A stretch of 64,000 nucleotides of DNA from Paraconexibacter antarcticus (GCF_024220175.1 NZ_CP098502.1:4344514-4408513); one strand, 5' to 3'. Positions 51,354 to 61,070 are shown, numbered from the stretch's first letter. Numbers and translations: made by a program. The notes: generated from the sequence alone by a model not told the origin.

Positions 51354-51664
51354 GGCCGGAGCGTAGCCAGCGGCGAGCGAATCGCGCGGACGCTGCGGAT
51401 ACGCGCCGGATAGGCGCTCGCTTCGCCTCAAGAAGGGATCGGCGCTCCGAGCGCCTCCGAGGTACGGTGGCCGAAAAACCACCGTCTGAACAGACAGAGT
51501 TCCGCTCGCCGCTTTGACCGCATCGTTGGTCGCGCTTCGCGGACGTCTCGCCCTTGGCGGCGCAGCAGCTCCCCAACGCCAGATGGCTCGATCGCCAGCC
51601 CCAGATCCGCGTCGAGATCGAGCAACTCGCCGAGAACCAGCGGCCGCGGACCGAGGCCTCCGCC
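51354..51664. other. Intergenic region, no gene supported
   Basis: This 311-base GC-rich stretch between the small zinc-ribbon-like gene and the ankyrin gene has only overlapping frames without coding character. I see no tRNA, terminator hairpin or repeat that stands out. Confidence 0.5.
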
Positions 51665-52666
51665 TCAGGGTGCTTCGAGCGCGGCGGTGAGCAGCGCGAG
51701 GACCTCGTCATGGTGTGGGCCCGGCAGATAGCGGAGCTCGCCTTGGCAGAGATCGACCGGTGTGCGGCCCTCACCATCGGTCGCGGCCGGGTCAGCACCC
51801 CGCTCAAGCAGATGCCGGACGCTGGCCGGGCGACCGTGCTCGGCCGCGACACACAGCGCCTGGCGACCCCACGCCGGATCGATGCCGTCAATCGGAGCCC
51901 CGGCCTCGAGGAGCGCGTCGATCACCGCGAAGCGCTGGTGGTCGGCGGCCATGATCAGTGCGCGCAGCCGCTCCTCAGCGTCGGCCGCTGCGATCGGCCA
52001 GCCGGTGAGGTCGCCGGCGGCCGCGGCCTCCACCAAGGACCGGACCTTTGCACCGGCGGAGACGACCGCGTCGAGGACATCGGTCATCCCGAACACCGCC
52101 GCGTGCAGCAGCGCGCTTCCGCTCCGAACACCGCCAGCATCCGGGGACGCGAGCGCATCGACATCGGCGCCCGCCGCGATCAACACCTTCGCGACATCCG
52201 CGTCGCCGTAGCTGGCCGCGGTCATCAACGGGGTCTCGCTCTCGCCGGGGTTCCCGTTCACCGGGGCGCCGGCATCGAGCAGCAGCTTGGCCATCTCGCC
52301 GGTCCCCTCGAGCGGGCCGCTGAGCCCGAGCCGCGGCGCGTCGAAGCGGAGCATCGCCATGTAGTTCAGCGGCGCCGCGCCGAGGCAGTGATCACACCAC
52401 CCCGTCATGTCCCTTGTCGCCCATTCCGCGTCCACGGCGATTCGCGCACGCGCACCTTCCAGATCGCGAGCGTTCAACATGAGCCGGCGGTCGACCTGGT
52501 CACGCAACGCATCCCACGACGCGAACCCGAACCGCGCACCAACCAGCCGCCGAGCCTCATCCAGATCGGCCGTCTCCTGCTGAGCGACGACTTCGTCGAG
52601 CGCCGCAAAGTCAGCTTGAGCCGGAAGGCACCAGGTCACCCGGCCATTCTCCCCGACCACCGACAC
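51665..52666 (-). CDS. Ankyrin-repeat protein
   Basis: The 333-residue product has an N-terminal helical part (DFAALDEVVAQQETADLDEARRLVGARFGFASWDALRDQV) followed by ankyrin repeats. Examples are TPLMTAASYGDADVAKVLIAAGADVDAL, SALLHAAVFGMTDVLDAVVSAGA and QALCVAAEHGRPASVRHLLERGADPAATD. It is likely a protein-interaction module. Cytoplasmic, with no signal. It stands alone in the mobile region as cargo; partner unknown. Confidence 0.85.
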   Translation of the reverse strand: MSVVGENGRVTWCLPAQADFAALDEVVAQQETADLDEARRLVGARFGFASWDALRDQVDRRLMLNARDLEGARARIAVDAEWATRDMTGWCDHCLGAAPLNYMAMLRFDAPRLGLSGPLEGTGEMAKLLLDAGAPVNGNPGESETPLMTAASYGDADVAKVLIAAGADVDALASPDAGGVRSGSALLHAAVFGMTDVLDAVVSAGAKVRSLVEAAAAGDLTGWPIAAADAEERLRALIMAADHQRFAVIDALLEAGAPIDGIDPAWGRQALCVAAEHGRPASVRHLLERGADPAATDGEGRTPVDLCQGELRYLPGPHHDEVLALLTAALEAP

Positions 52667-52703
52667 CTGTCCAGCGGACGCACATCGACCGTCATGCGAA
52701 CAT

Positions 52704-53024
52704 GTGTTCGTCTTGACCAGTCAAGGATCCGCCCACTCCCGGCTCCGCCGCGCGATTCTGACCAAGAATCTGATGCTGATCGACGCCGCAGCCCGCGAAC
52801 TTCCACAGATCGGGCTCGAAGACGCGCTCCGCGTCCTGGTCGTGATGGCCGAGAAACGAGACCCGCGGTTCCCGCGAGCCGCCGCCCGGCTCGCCGCCCG
52901 GATCACGACCGAGCGCGGCCTGGACCTCGCCGAGTCCCGCTACGTCCTCGCACTCGCCGAGACACTGCCGCTGCAGCCCGAAACGATCAAGCTCGCCCTC
53001 GACGGGTACTGCCGCCGAAGATGA
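52704..53024 (+). CDS. Small helical hypothetical protein
   Basis: The 106-residue all-helical product (LIDAAARELPQIGLEDALRVLVVMAEKRD, RFPRAAARLAARITTERGLDLAESRYVLALAETLP) has no known motif. Codon use and the absence of a better antisense frame support it as coding. It is divergent from the ankyrin gene by 37 bases. Possibly a small regulatory or element-maintenance protein; unknown. Confidence 0.6.
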   Translation: MFVLTSQGSAHSRLRRAILTKNLMLIDAAARELPQIGLEDALRVLVVMAEKRDPRFPRAAARLAARITTERGLDLAESRYVLALAETLPLQPETIKLALDGYCRRR

Positions 53025-53279
53025 GCACCGCGGTCGCGAGGCCGTCGGCGACATGTCGCCATCCCCCCGCCCCGCATCAACCCGTCCACGACACGACGGC
53101 TCGAGATAACCGCCGCGCCCTACTGACGCAGAACACGAGTCGCGGTACGTGCTCGCGCCGTCGGAGGCGTGCCGCGTTCTCCTGGGGCCGTGGTGGTGGA
53201 GCTGCGGCTATTGCGCGCCGCCGAATCGTCCGGGCGGCGCGCGCCGCTGACGGCGCGTCGCCTCCAGCGGCGCTCCTGG

Positions 53280-53918
53280 TTAGGTGCGGGCTTGGTAGCG
53301 GCCGGGGGCGGCGCGTTCGACGTGGCGTCCGTTCTTGTTGGCGACGGCGAGCTGGGCGCCGAGGGTGGCGATCGGGGTCTTGCCCTTGAGGTTCTTGGTC
53401 AGGCCGGCCTTGGAGGCGCGGTCGAAGATCTCGGTGGGCGTGAGTGGGCCGTCGGCCTGGCGCAGGATCGTGAGCGCCGCGTGCATGGCCGTCCCTTCGC
53501 GCGGCGCGCGCGGAGACTTCGCGTCAGCGGGCGCAGAGGGCGCTGGCGGCACCGCTGTGGCAGTCGGCGCAACGCGCGTGGCCGTCGCGGCCGGTGCCGC
53601 CGTGCCGGCCGAGGGCGCCCCGGCGGGCGCCGCGGTGATCGCCGGCTCGGCGGTGGTCGGGTGCGCTGCGACCGGCTTCGCGGCAGCCTTCGCGCGGGTC
53701 GCGCCCTTGGCTGCGGGTGTGCTCTTCGCTCGCGCCGCGGGCTTGCCTACGGCAGCCGGCTTCGCGTCGGTCTTGGGCTTCGCCGCCGCCGCCGGCTTCG
53801 CCGCGACCCTCTGCGGCTTAGCGCCGTCCCCCGTCTTGTGGCTAGCGTTCGCGGCGACGGCGGCGATCTTGTCGGGCTTGGTCTTAGGGGTGCTGGCGGG
53901 CTTGCTCGGAGTGGGCAT
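53280..53918 (-). CDS. Histone-H1-like tail with HARE-HTH domain
   Basis: The 212-residue protein from ATG 53918 (CAGGAG upstream) has two parts. Residues 1-140 are a Lys/Ala/Pro-rich disordered tail like bacterial H1 or HU tails (KPAAAAKPKTDAKPAA...). The C-terminal 65 residues form a HARE-HTH-type winged helix (ALTILRQADGPLTPTEIFDRASKAGL ... TPIATLGAQLAVANKNGRHVERAAPGRYQ). HARE-HTH occurs in chromatin proteins and in nuclease/helicase conflict proteins. It would coat or recognise DNA. Confidence 0.75.
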   Translation of the reverse strand: MPTPSKPASTPKTKPDKIAAVAANASHKTGDGAKPQRVAAKPAAAAKPKTDAKPAAVGKPAARAKSTPAAKGATRAKAAAKPVAAHPTTAEPAITAAPAGAPSAGTAAPAATATRVAPTATAVPPAPSAPADAKSPRAPREGTAMHAALTILRQADGPLTPTEIFDRASKAGLTKNLKGKTPIATLGAQLAVANKNGRHVERAAPGRYQART

Positions 53919-54411
53919 GCTGGCTCCTGTGGGTGGGCTACCGGGGAAGTCCGGCGGCGTGTCCATCAGTCGCTCGGGTCGCCCGCGAAGTCAACGCGGA
54001 TTCACTCGGATGCTGCTGTCCATACCAGGTTGCCGGGGCCCTGCTGCTCGGTGCCGAGCCGACCACGCACGGGCGCGCGGCCGGCTGCCCCGCGTCAGAA
54101 GCGGCGTGCGGCTGCGGTGTCCTCGTGAGGAGGCGAGGGGCGAGCGGGGACCGGTGCTCGTGGTGGCGGCGGAATGCCACTCACGGAGCCAGGGCACCGA
54201 GCGGCGGCGGTAAGGACAGGCTGGTGGGGTCTGCGGGCAAAGCGCGAGCGCCGCATGGGGCAGCGATCTTTGCGGTCATGGATCGCCCCCTCGGTGGGGC
54301 AGGGTTGGGCGGTGTGTCGGCTCGTCACTGACCTTGCCTAGCGACGTGGCGTACGGCCCTGCGCGCGCCCGTAGCCGGGCGTGTGCCGCCCGGGGCGCGG
54401 CGCGTTCCTCG
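53919..54411. other. Intergenic region, no gene supported
   Basis: About 490 GC-rich bases lie between the HARE-HTH gene and the small membrane protein. Several short frames exist on both strands but none has a start signal or recognisable composition. I see no clear attachment core or tRNA fragment here. Confidence 0.45.
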
Positions 54412-54714
54412 TCATGGCAGTGGTGTCCAGCCGCGGGTGACGTCGAGCTTGGTGAGGCGCGGGTGGGTGCAGATGCGGCGGGCGAGCGGCGATTTGTAGG
54501 CGTGGTGGCGGGCGGCGTAGAGGTAGTGGCCGGCGAGCCAAGTTGCGAGTCCGGCGGTCGTGAGGAGGAGACCGGCGGGGTGGCCGGTCGCGGTGATTAG
54601 TAGGCCGGCGAGAACGGTCATGCTGCCGAGGGTTCGGAGCAGGAGGCCACCGAGTGTCCAGGCGGTCAGGGCGAGGATCGCGGCAAGCGCGGCGGCGCTG
54701 GTGAGGGCGGTCAT
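54412..54714 (-). CDS. Small membrane protein, last gene of conjugative operon
   Basis: The 100-residue product has two or three hydrophobic helices (AAALAAILALTAWTLGGLLL, MTVLAGLLITATGHPAGLLL, LATWLAGHYLYAA) and a basic tail. ATG 54714 overlaps the integrase stop (ATGA), so it is translated with the integrase. Function unknown. Confidence 0.7.
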   Translation of the reverse strand: MTALTSAAALAAILALTAWTLGGLLLRTLGSMTVLAGLLITATGHPAGLLLTTAGLATWLAGHYLYAARHHAYKSPLARRICTHPRLTKLDVTRGWTPLP

Positions 54715-55946
54715 GACCGGTTCTCCTTGGTGTCGTGATCGGCGAGTTCGAGGGCGAGGTCGAGGGCGGGTGCGTGTTCGCCTTTGAGCAGGTGGGTGTA
54801 GGTCTCGAGGGTGAAGGCGGGGCTGTGGTGGCCGAGGGCGCGGGAGAGCTGCAGCAGGTTCGCGCCGCGGGCGAGCATCAGCGAGGCGTAGGTGTGCCGG
54901 AAGGCGTGGTAGCCCGCCCAGGCGGCGCCGGCCTTCTTCGTGGCGGGGTTCAGGACGCGTCGGCGCATGTTGTCGGGGTCGATCGCCGTGCGCGACTGCG
55001 TGGTGGTGAAGACGAGGTCGTCGTCCTGCACAGCGGTCTCGAGCGTCTGGCGGGCGTGGGTGATCTGCGCGACGAGGTCGGCGGGGAGCGGAACCTTTCG
55101 GCGGCCGTGCTTGGTCTTCGGCGGCTCGACCCGGCCTTTGACCAGTGCACGGCGCACGCGCAGGTGTGGTTCGTCGGCTTCGAGGTAGAGGTCTCGCCAC
55201 CGCAGCGCGATCGCTTCACTGATCCGCAGTCCGGTTGTGGCGAGGGTGGTGAACAGCAGCTGGTGGTCTTTGTCGACGACCTGCAGGAAGGTGCGCAGCT
55301 GGGTGCGGGTGAAGGTGCGGATTTCCTCTTCGTCTTCGTCGGTGACCTGGTTCTGGTCGCGTTTGGGCAGCACGAGGCCGGTGGCGGGGCTGTAGCGGAT
55401 GAGGCCTTCTCGCACGGCGGTGGAGAGCATCGCCCGGGTGGGGTTTAGGACGTTGCGGATCGAGGAGTCGGAGAGGTGCTTGCCCTGCTCTTTGTCGTCG
55501 GCGACCCAGCCGACGTACTGCGCCAGCAGCAGCGGTGTGAGGTCGGTCAGCCGCAGCGATGGGGAGAAGAACTTGTCGGCGTACTGATCCAAGAGGCGGC
55601 GGTATTCGTCGCGGGTGCCTTCCCTGAAGCCGCGGCGGCCGTTGCCTTGGTAGCGGTCGATCCACTCGTTGGCGTAGGCGTTGAGGGTGACCTTGGCCTG
55701 GGGCTGAAACTCGCCGCGGTCAAGGTCGGTCTCGCGGGAGCGCTTGAGCGCGCGTGCCTCTTCGAGGGTGTCGGCGGCTTCTTTGCGCTGCCGGCCGGCG
55801 GCGCGGTAGACGACGATGTAGGTGTTGCCCTTTTTGAAGATGCCGGGGGTGCCGGTCTTCTTCAGCTTCCGCAGGTCCTCACGGACACGCGCGGGTGGGG
55901 GTGGGCGTACGCGGGCAGCGTTGCGGGCGGTAGGTTCAGCGAGCAT
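54711..55946 (-). CDS. Tyrosine integrase of the conjugative element
   Basis: The 411-residue integrase from ATG 55946 (AAAGGA upstream) has an arm domain (GIFKKGNTYIVVYRAAGRQRKEAADTLEEARALKR), a core-binding domain, and catalytic motifs TLATTGLRISEAIALR, HAFRHTYASLMLARGA, GHHSPAF and TLETYTHL. It resembles the element-1 integrase more than the one at 32714. That, with the shared tRNA-Arg core at 27565, suggests it may be the enzyme that recognised that site. Its own tRNA-proximal attachment site is not in view. Confidence 0.92.
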   Translation of the reverse strand: MLAEPTARNAARVRPPPPARVREDLRKLKKTGTPGIFKKGNTYIVVYRAAGRQRKEAADTLEEARALKRSRETDLDRGEFQPQAKVTLNAYANEWIDRYQGNGRRGFREGTRDEYRRLLDQYADKFFSPSLRLTDLTPLLLAQYVGWVADDKEQGKHLSDSSIRNVLNPTRAMLSTAVREGLIRYSPATGLVLPKRDQNQVTDEDEEEIRTFTRTQLRTFLQVVDKDHQLLFTTLATTGLRISEAIALRWRDLYLEADEPHLRVRRALVKGRVEPPKTKHGRRKVPLPADLVAQITHARQTLETAVQDDDLVFTTTQSRTAIDPDNMRRRVLNPATKKAGAAWAGYHAFRHTYASLMLARGANLLQLSRALGHHSPAFTLETYTHLLKGEHAPALDLALELADHDTKENRS

Positions 55947-56066
55947 GACGATGGTCCTTTCGTCGTCTGCCGTGGGCGGGGCCGTTCGTGCGGCGCCCGC
56001 CCAACTTGCGGCGGTGTTCAACGAACGTAGCTCGACTACCGCTGGTAAGCGAGTCGGGTGTCAGAG

Positions 56067-56378
56067 TCATCGCTCGCGCCCCGCGCACTGCCTCACGTAG
56101 CGGTCCAAGGTTCGCCGCGTGTACAGCGGTGTGCGGCCGTCGCGGCCGTCGGGACAGAGCGCTCGGCCGCTGGTGAGCTGGTAGATCCGCTGCCGCGAGA
56201 TGCCGAGGTAGGCAGCTGCCCGCGTGGGAGGCAGGTACCCGTCGACAGGTTCGGCATCGGTCTCCGGGTTGGCCTGTGCGCGTTGCTCGGTGAGGATGCT
56301 GGCGGCGCGCTGGGCGATCTCCTCGACCAGCTCATCGGTGATCGTCACGTTCATCGTGCGGCCCTCGGCGGCGGTCAT
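56067..56378 (-). CDS. Excisionase-type HTH protein
   Basis: The 103-residue product has an N-terminal helix (TITDELVEEIAQRAASILTEQRAQ) and a C-terminal HTH_17 domain (GYLPPTRAAAYLGISRQRIYQLTSGRALCPDGRDGRTPLYTRRTLDRYV). Its ATG 56378 overlaps the methyltransferase stop. It is the likely recombination directionality factor for the integrase 120 bases downstream. Confidence 0.85.
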   Translation of the reverse strand: MTAAEGRTMNVTITDELVEEIAQRAASILTEQRAQANPETDAEPVDGYLPPTRAAAYLGISRQRIYQLTSGRALCPDGRDGRTPLYTRRTLDRYVRQCAGRER

Positions 56379-57445
56379 GGCCGAGCCGTCGGCGGCGTGG
56401 ACGCGGCCGGGCTGGCCGGTGCTGCGGGTTTGGGGTGGTGGTGGGTGATGCGGGCCCGGGCGACCTGGGCGTGGTCGGGGTCGCGTTCGATGCCGATGAA
56501 CAGTCGCCGCTCGAGGGTGGCGGCACACCCGGTGGACCCCGACCCGCAGAACGGGTCGAGCACGACGCCGCCCTCCGGGGTGATGAGGCGGGTGAGCCAG
56601 CGCATCAGCTCGATCGGCTTGACCGTCGGATGGGGGTTTCGGACCTGGCGGCGCGAACGACCGGCGGCGGAGGGGAAGAGGTCCAGGGTCTTGGCGGGGA
56701 GCTGCTGGCAGCCGGCGTCGCGTTCGCGGCGGGAGGCTTTGCCGCAGTAGAAGAACCGGCTCGGCCGCACCCGCTGGGCGTGCCGGTCAAGGTCGCCGGC
56801 CGCGCACCCCGTCGAGCATCGGCCGGATTGGCAGCCTGGCTGGTGGGTGAGGCAGACGTTCGCCGGCCACCGCACCATCGCCGCCTCCGTCGACGAGGCG
56901 GGGTCGGGGATGGCGCAGGCCTCCGTGTTCAAGACCCCGGTTCCCCACGTGGCGGCGGTTGCGGCGGTCGTGCCGGCCAGCGGGGTGCGGGCCAGGACGA
57001 TCGGCTCATAGGCCGGTTTCAGCGCCGTGCCGCGGCCACCGGGAAGGCGTCGGGATTTGGGCATGCCGGTGCCGTAGAGCCACATCAGCACGTCCCGGAT
57101 CTCCAGGCCCGCATCCTCCAGCCCGCTGGTGAGGCGGTGGGTCATGCGGGGGGCGGCGAAGCAGGCGATGTGCCCGCCGGGCTTGACGACCCGGGCGAGC
57201 TCGCGGGCCCAGATGCCCGTCCACTGCTCAAAGGCCTGGCCGCTGGTGAGCGGCCGGCCGGCGGCCGTGGCGCCGGCGGTGCGGATGGTCCGTCCGTCCC
57301 AGGCGGCTTGTTGGAAGTCGATGCCGTACGGGGGGTCACAGACGACGGCGTCGATGCACTGGTCGGGCAGCTGTGGGAGGAGGGTGAGGGTGTCGGCGGT
57401 GATGACCGTCCACGCCTGACCGTGACTCAGCGGGAGCGGGGTCAT
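56375..57445 (-). CDS. Orphan DNA methyltransferase (beta-type N4/N6)
   Basis: The 356-residue protein has catalytic motif IV DAVVCDPPYGIDF near the N terminus and the AdoMet-binding motif I VVLDPFCGSGSTGCAA near the C terminus. That order defines beta-class amino-methyltransferases. A HPTVKPIELMRWL block (motif X region) precedes motif I. It modifies adenine N6 or cytosine N4. No restriction enzyme is adjacent. Its position between the replication-relaxation and Xis genes, with 4-bp overlaps at both ends, makes it part of the transfer operon, likely protecting incoming DNA from host restriction. Confidence 0.9.
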   Translation of the reverse strand: MTPLPLSHGQAWTVITADTLTLLPQLPDQCIDAVVCDPPYGIDFQQAAWDGRTIRTAGATAAGRPLTSGQAFEQWTGIWARELARVVKPGGHIACFAAPRMTHRLTSGLEDAGLEIRDVLMWLYGTGMPKSRRLPGGRGTALKPAYEPIVLARTPLAGTTAATAATWGTGVLNTEACAIPDPASSTEAAMVRWPANVCLTHQPGCQSGRCSTGCAAGDLDRHAQRVRPSRFFYCGKASRRERDAGCQQLPAKTLDLFPSAAGRSRRQVRNPHPTVKPIELMRWLTRLITPEGGVVLDPFCGSGSTGCAATLERRLFIGIERDPDHAQVARARITHHHPKPAAPASPAASTPPTARP

Positions 57446-58332
57446 GAGCCGGCCTCCGCGCCGAGCCAGTCACAGCGGATCTGTGGCTGGTGCAGGCGGG
57501 TGAAGATCGGCGCGTACGGCCCGCGAGCGGTGAGGTCGGTCAGCTCGCAGAGCGAGACGAGGATCGCCGGGTCAAGGCCGAGGCCGCGCCGCTGGCGGCA
57601 CAGCGACACCACGTGCGCGGCCCGCAGCGTAAGCCGGGCGGGCGAGGCGCCTGAGAAGACGACGAGTAGCTCGGGCAGCGCGAGGTAGTCGCGGGCCCAC
57701 CCAGGCCTGGCCGCACCGGCGGGGGTATAGGTGGCCAGCTCGGCGTAGCGGCCGAGCTTTGAGGCGAGCTGATCGACCGCGGTCGTTGCGCGGTCAAGCT
57801 CGATGAAGCGATAGTCCATCGCCACCCCCTTTCCGGGCGCGGTGGCCACCGGTTGGTGGCGCAGCACCGCGTCGGCGATGACCACGTCGGTCCGGTTGGG
57901 GCTGATGCGGTGCGCGACCTCGTGCCGCCACGCGAGCGGCCCGCACTCGTCCCCTCGCTGGCGCGCGGCCTGCATGAACGCGATCCCCGTCTGGTTTACG
58001 GCAAGCGTGTGGCGCTGCAGCGGACCAGCGGCCATCTCCGGCGTGACCGGTTTGCGGCGGGGCTCCGCCGGTGTGGGCGCGACGTGGACCACCCCCGCAC
58101 CGAGCGGGGTCAAATGGAACACGAGCTCTCGCCCGCGGCGGCCGCCGCCGACCGCGACGCTTGAGATGAGCCCCCGGCCGGCGAGGTCTGCCAGCAGCTG
58201 CTGCGTCCCGCGAAGCCGTGGGCCGCTGTTGGTCATCGTGTGGAGCTGCCGGGTCGTGAGCAGCCGGTGCTGGTGCAGGCACGCAAGGACGAGGTTCGCA
58301 CGGCCGGAGAGCGTCGAGGTCGCCGGGGTCAT
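57442..58332 (-). CDS. Replication-relaxation family protein
   Basis: The 296-residue protein has the family's N-terminal winged helix (LACLHQHRLLTTRQLHTMTNSGPRLRGTQQLLADLAGRGLISSV) and an endonuclease-like C-terminal region (FIELDRATTAVDQLASKLGRYAEL ... YLALPELLVVFSG). Such proteins are presumed relaxases or replication initiators of actinobacterial conjugative elements. The start overlaps the ATPase gene stop and its stop overlaps the methyltransferase start. Confidence 0.88.
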   Translation of the reverse strand: MTPATSTLSGRANLVLACLHQHRLLTTRQLHTMTNSGPRLRGTQQLLADLAGRGLISSVAVGGGRRGRELVFHLTPLGAGVVHVAPTPAEPRRKPVTPEMAAGPLQRHTLAVNQTGIAFMQAARQRGDECGPLAWRHEVAHRISPNRTDVVIADAVLRHQPVATAPGKGVAMDYRFIELDRATTAVDQLASKLGRYAELATYTPAGAARPGWARDYLALPELLVVFSGASPARLTLRAAHVVSLCRQRRGLGLDPAILVSLCELTDLTARGPYAPIFTRLHQPQIRCDWLGAEAGS

Positions 58333-61070
58333 GAGCGGTCCTCGCCCTTGTAGCGGCCCGACAGCGCCACCGCTGGCGCCCCGGTCCCGGCGGTGCGTGG
58401 GAGCTTCGCCAGGAGCCCCAGGATCCGGTCATCGAGCGTGTCGAGCGCCCTGATCGTCCCGGCCACGGGACGGCGCTGCAGCGTACGGTCCATCGCCGCC
58501 TCAAGCTCCGGGAGCTGCTCGGGATGGCGATGCGCGGCGTGCATTGTGGTGGCGGGGATGCCGTGCACGAGAAACGGCGTCGTCGGCTCGTGATTGAGGG
58601 TGACCGAGGCCAGGTAGGTGTACCGCGCCAGTTGCGTGACGGTCTGCGCGGTCGGGGTGCCGCCCCACTCCTTGACCAGCAGTGCGGCGGCCTTCGCGTT
58701 GACCGTCGTGGTCAGCAGGTGCGATCGGTTCGTGGTGACTGCGTTCAATGTGGCGGGGGTGAGGCGTTCGGGGTTCTGGTTGAACAGGAACGCCCGTACC
58801 CCGTACTTCGCCGTCTGCTCCAGCAGCGCCGCCAGGTTGCCGCTGCTGGCGCCGTCGTAGGTCTGCACCTCGTCGAGGTAGACGAAGAACCGCCGCCGCT
58901 CCTGGGCCGGGGTGTCGGCTCTGGCCTTCGCGGCGTGGAGGAGGTCGTAGACGAGGAAGTTCGCGAGGAGGCGGTCGCGGGTGCCGCCTGAGCCGGGGCA
59001 GGCGAGGACGATCTTGCCCTCGTCCATCGCCGCCCGGATGTCGTACGTGCTCACCGACGACCCCAGCAAACCGGCGACCGGTGTTGACGCGCGAAGCCGG
59101 TCGATGAGGTTCGTCACCGGCGTGATCGCCTCGGCCGGCAGCCTGGGGAAGCGCTCCTGGAAGAACCGGCGGGTCGGAACGCTCACGTGCGGCAGGACGG
59201 CCCTTCGCCAGTCCTCGTTGCCGAGCAGCGTCGGGATCTGAAACAGCGTCGGCGCCGTCTCAGCGGGGAGCTTGATCGACAGGTCGATCAGCGCCTGCGT
59301 GGCCTGTGTCGTCAACGCGAGGGCGCGGGTGTTCCGCTCATCCCACTGCAGCGCGGAGGCGAACGCATCCACGAGCGCCTCGACCTTCGCCTCGGCCGCC
59401 TCCGGTGGGTGCCCGTGCATCGCGAGCGGGTTCCAGCCGGGCTGCCGCTCTCGGGCTTGGGGGCCGGAGAGGTTGATCTCGACCACGCGGTCGCGGAGAC
59501 CGTGGTCGGTGAGGTAGTGCTTGATCTCGGTGATCGCGTCCGCGTGCGGGTCCAGGAACAGGCCGCCGTGACCTGAGCGCATCAGGTGGATGAACTGCAC
59601 CAGCCCCAACTCCGTCTTCCCGTACCGCGAACGGCCAGCCATATAGGAGAAGAACGTGTCCTCAAGCCGGACCCCGACGACGCGCTCGCCATGCCGGTCC
59701 CGGACCCGGCCCAGCGGCAACAGCTCCGCCTCGTGGTTGAACGTCGGCAGGCCCGCGGGCGGGGGTGCGATGGTGCCGGCGGTCCGTAGGACGTTCGGGG
59801 CGTGGCAGTGCTTGGTCGGCGGCTTCAAGAGGCCGGCGATCTCCCCCACCCCAACCACATTCCGCCTCGGCGGACTGAACCGGCCGGTGGCCAGGCGGGC
59901 GTCGAAGCGGCGCCGGCGCAGCGGCCCGTCCGACCCCGTGAAGCCGAGGCCCGGTAGGTCGACGCCGACGGCGCGCCAGTGGTTCTGCGCAGCGAACTGA
60001 TCGAAGCAGGCGAGCAGCGCGCGCAGGTGCGACCGGGCCGTGCCGCGGTCCGGGGAGCGGACTTCGAGCAGGACCTGAACGGCGAGGAGCTGCCCGTGGC
60101 CGGCCGCCTTCGCGCGCAGCCCTTCGATGACGTTCTGCCGTCGGGCGGCGTGGACCACGTCGTTCCGGGACGCTGACTCCGGGCGGGCGAATAGGTCGTT
60201 GAGGTTCAGCGGCCCCGCCGAGCCACCCGACCGGCCGGGGCTTGAGGGTGTGGGTTCGTCGCGGCGTTGCTGGCGGCGGACGGTCCGCTGGGTGCGGGTC
60301 CGCCAGCGACGCGCCTCACCCGGCGTCATCGCCAGGACGTCTACGTGCACCGCGGCCCGCTCTCCGCGACCGCTCTGCAGGCCGGCGACGACCGCCGCCA
60401 GGGGCTGCAGCGGATCGGGATCCAGGCCCAGCAGACCGAGCGGCTCATGGGCCGCACGAGCGAGTACCAGCTCACACCGCACCACCCCGACGCCGGCACG
60501 ACCGCGCCGCCCAGGAAGGCGCCGACCAGGCCCAGCCTTCGCAGTCACCGCGGCCTCCGCATCGGGCACCTCCGGGGAGGTCTCCTGGAGCTCGATGTCT
60601 GGGTACTCGCCGAGCGCGGCGTGGAGGATCGACCGGGCATGCCCAGGGGCACTGACGTGGTAGGTCAGGCGGCCTTCCTCGTCTGAGGAGATGCGGATGC
60701 GGATGCCGGCGGCGGGACGCTCGAGCCAGCCGCGACCCCGACGTCGGGTACGAGAGAGCTGCGATGCGAAACGGCTCACGGCCTCCAGTGACACGTCGAG
60801 ATCCCCGGTCGGGACGATGAGCAGCTGGAGGCGATCAGCGAGCAGACCGTCAACGAGCCGGCGGCGCCACACCACCACCACCCCGACCAGCAGCCCGGTC
60901 AGGACGGCGCACCCCAGCACCTCGGGAGACGCGACCGCCTGGGTGAGATGGTCGGTCTGTTGATGGAGCTGGGAGAGCCAGCCGGCGGCGTGGCGGACGA
61001 TGGTGAAGACGGCGATGGCGGCCACGACGGCGAGAAGGCCAGCGGCATCGCGGGGGCCCGTGCCCCTCAC
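58329..61070 (-). CDS. Conjugal transfer ATPase (VirD4/TraG- or HerA-like)
   Basis: The 913-residue protein from GTG 61070 (GGGAG upstream) has two N-terminal membrane helices (GLLAVVAAIAVFTIV; VLGCAVLTGLLVGVVVVW). A long middle region precedes the ATPase core, which has Walker A-like GRSRYGKTEL, FLDPHADAITEI, DRLLANFLVYDLL, Walker B FFVYLDEVQTY and LFNQNPERL. It would couple relaxosome DNA to a type IV secretion channel. The long antisense and upstream extension of the frame beyond 61070 is not coding. It is coupled at both ends by GTGA/ATGA overlaps. Confidence 0.88.
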   Translation of the reverse strand: MRGTGPRDAAGLLAVVAAIAVFTIVRHAAGWLSQLHQQTDHLTQAVASPEVLGCAVLTGLLVGVVVVWRRRLVDGLLADRLQLLIVPTGDLDVSLEAVSRFASQLSRTRRRGRGWLERPAAGIRIRISSDEEGRLTYHVSAPGHARSILHAALGEYPDIELQETSPEVPDAEAAVTAKAGPGRRLPGRRGRAGVGVVRCELVLARAAHEPLGLLGLDPDPLQPLAAVVAGLQSGRGERAAVHVDVLAMTPGEARRWRTRTQRTVRRQQRRDEPTPSSPGRSGGSAGPLNLNDLFARPESASRNDVVHAARRQNVIEGLRAKAAGHGQLLAVQVLLEVRSPDRGTARSHLRALLACFDQFAAQNHWRAVGVDLPGLGFTGSDGPLRRRRFDARLATGRFSPPRRNVVGVGEIAGLLKPPTKHCHAPNVLRTAGTIAPPPAGLPTFNHEAELLPLGRVRDRHGERVVGVRLEDTFFSYMAGRSRYGKTELGLVQFIHLMRSGHGGLFLDPHADAITEIKHYLTDHGLRDRVVEINLSGPQARERQPGWNPLAMHGHPPEAAEAKVEALVDAFASALQWDERNTRALALTTQATQALIDLSIKLPAETAPTLFQIPTLLGNEDWRRAVLPHVSVPTRRFFQERFPRLPAEAITPVTNLIDRLRASTPVAGLLGSSVSTYDIRAAMDEGKIVLACPGSGGTRDRLLANFLVYDLLHAAKARADTPAQERRRFFVYLDEVQTYDGASSGNLAALLEQTAKYGVRAFLFNQNPERLTPATLNAVTTNRSHLLTTTVNAKAAALLVKEWGGTPTAQTVTQLARYTYLASVTLNHEPTTPFLVHGIPATTMHAAHRHPEQLPELEAAMDRTLQRRPVAGTIRALDTLDDRILGLLAKLPRTAGTGAPAVALSGRYKGEDRS

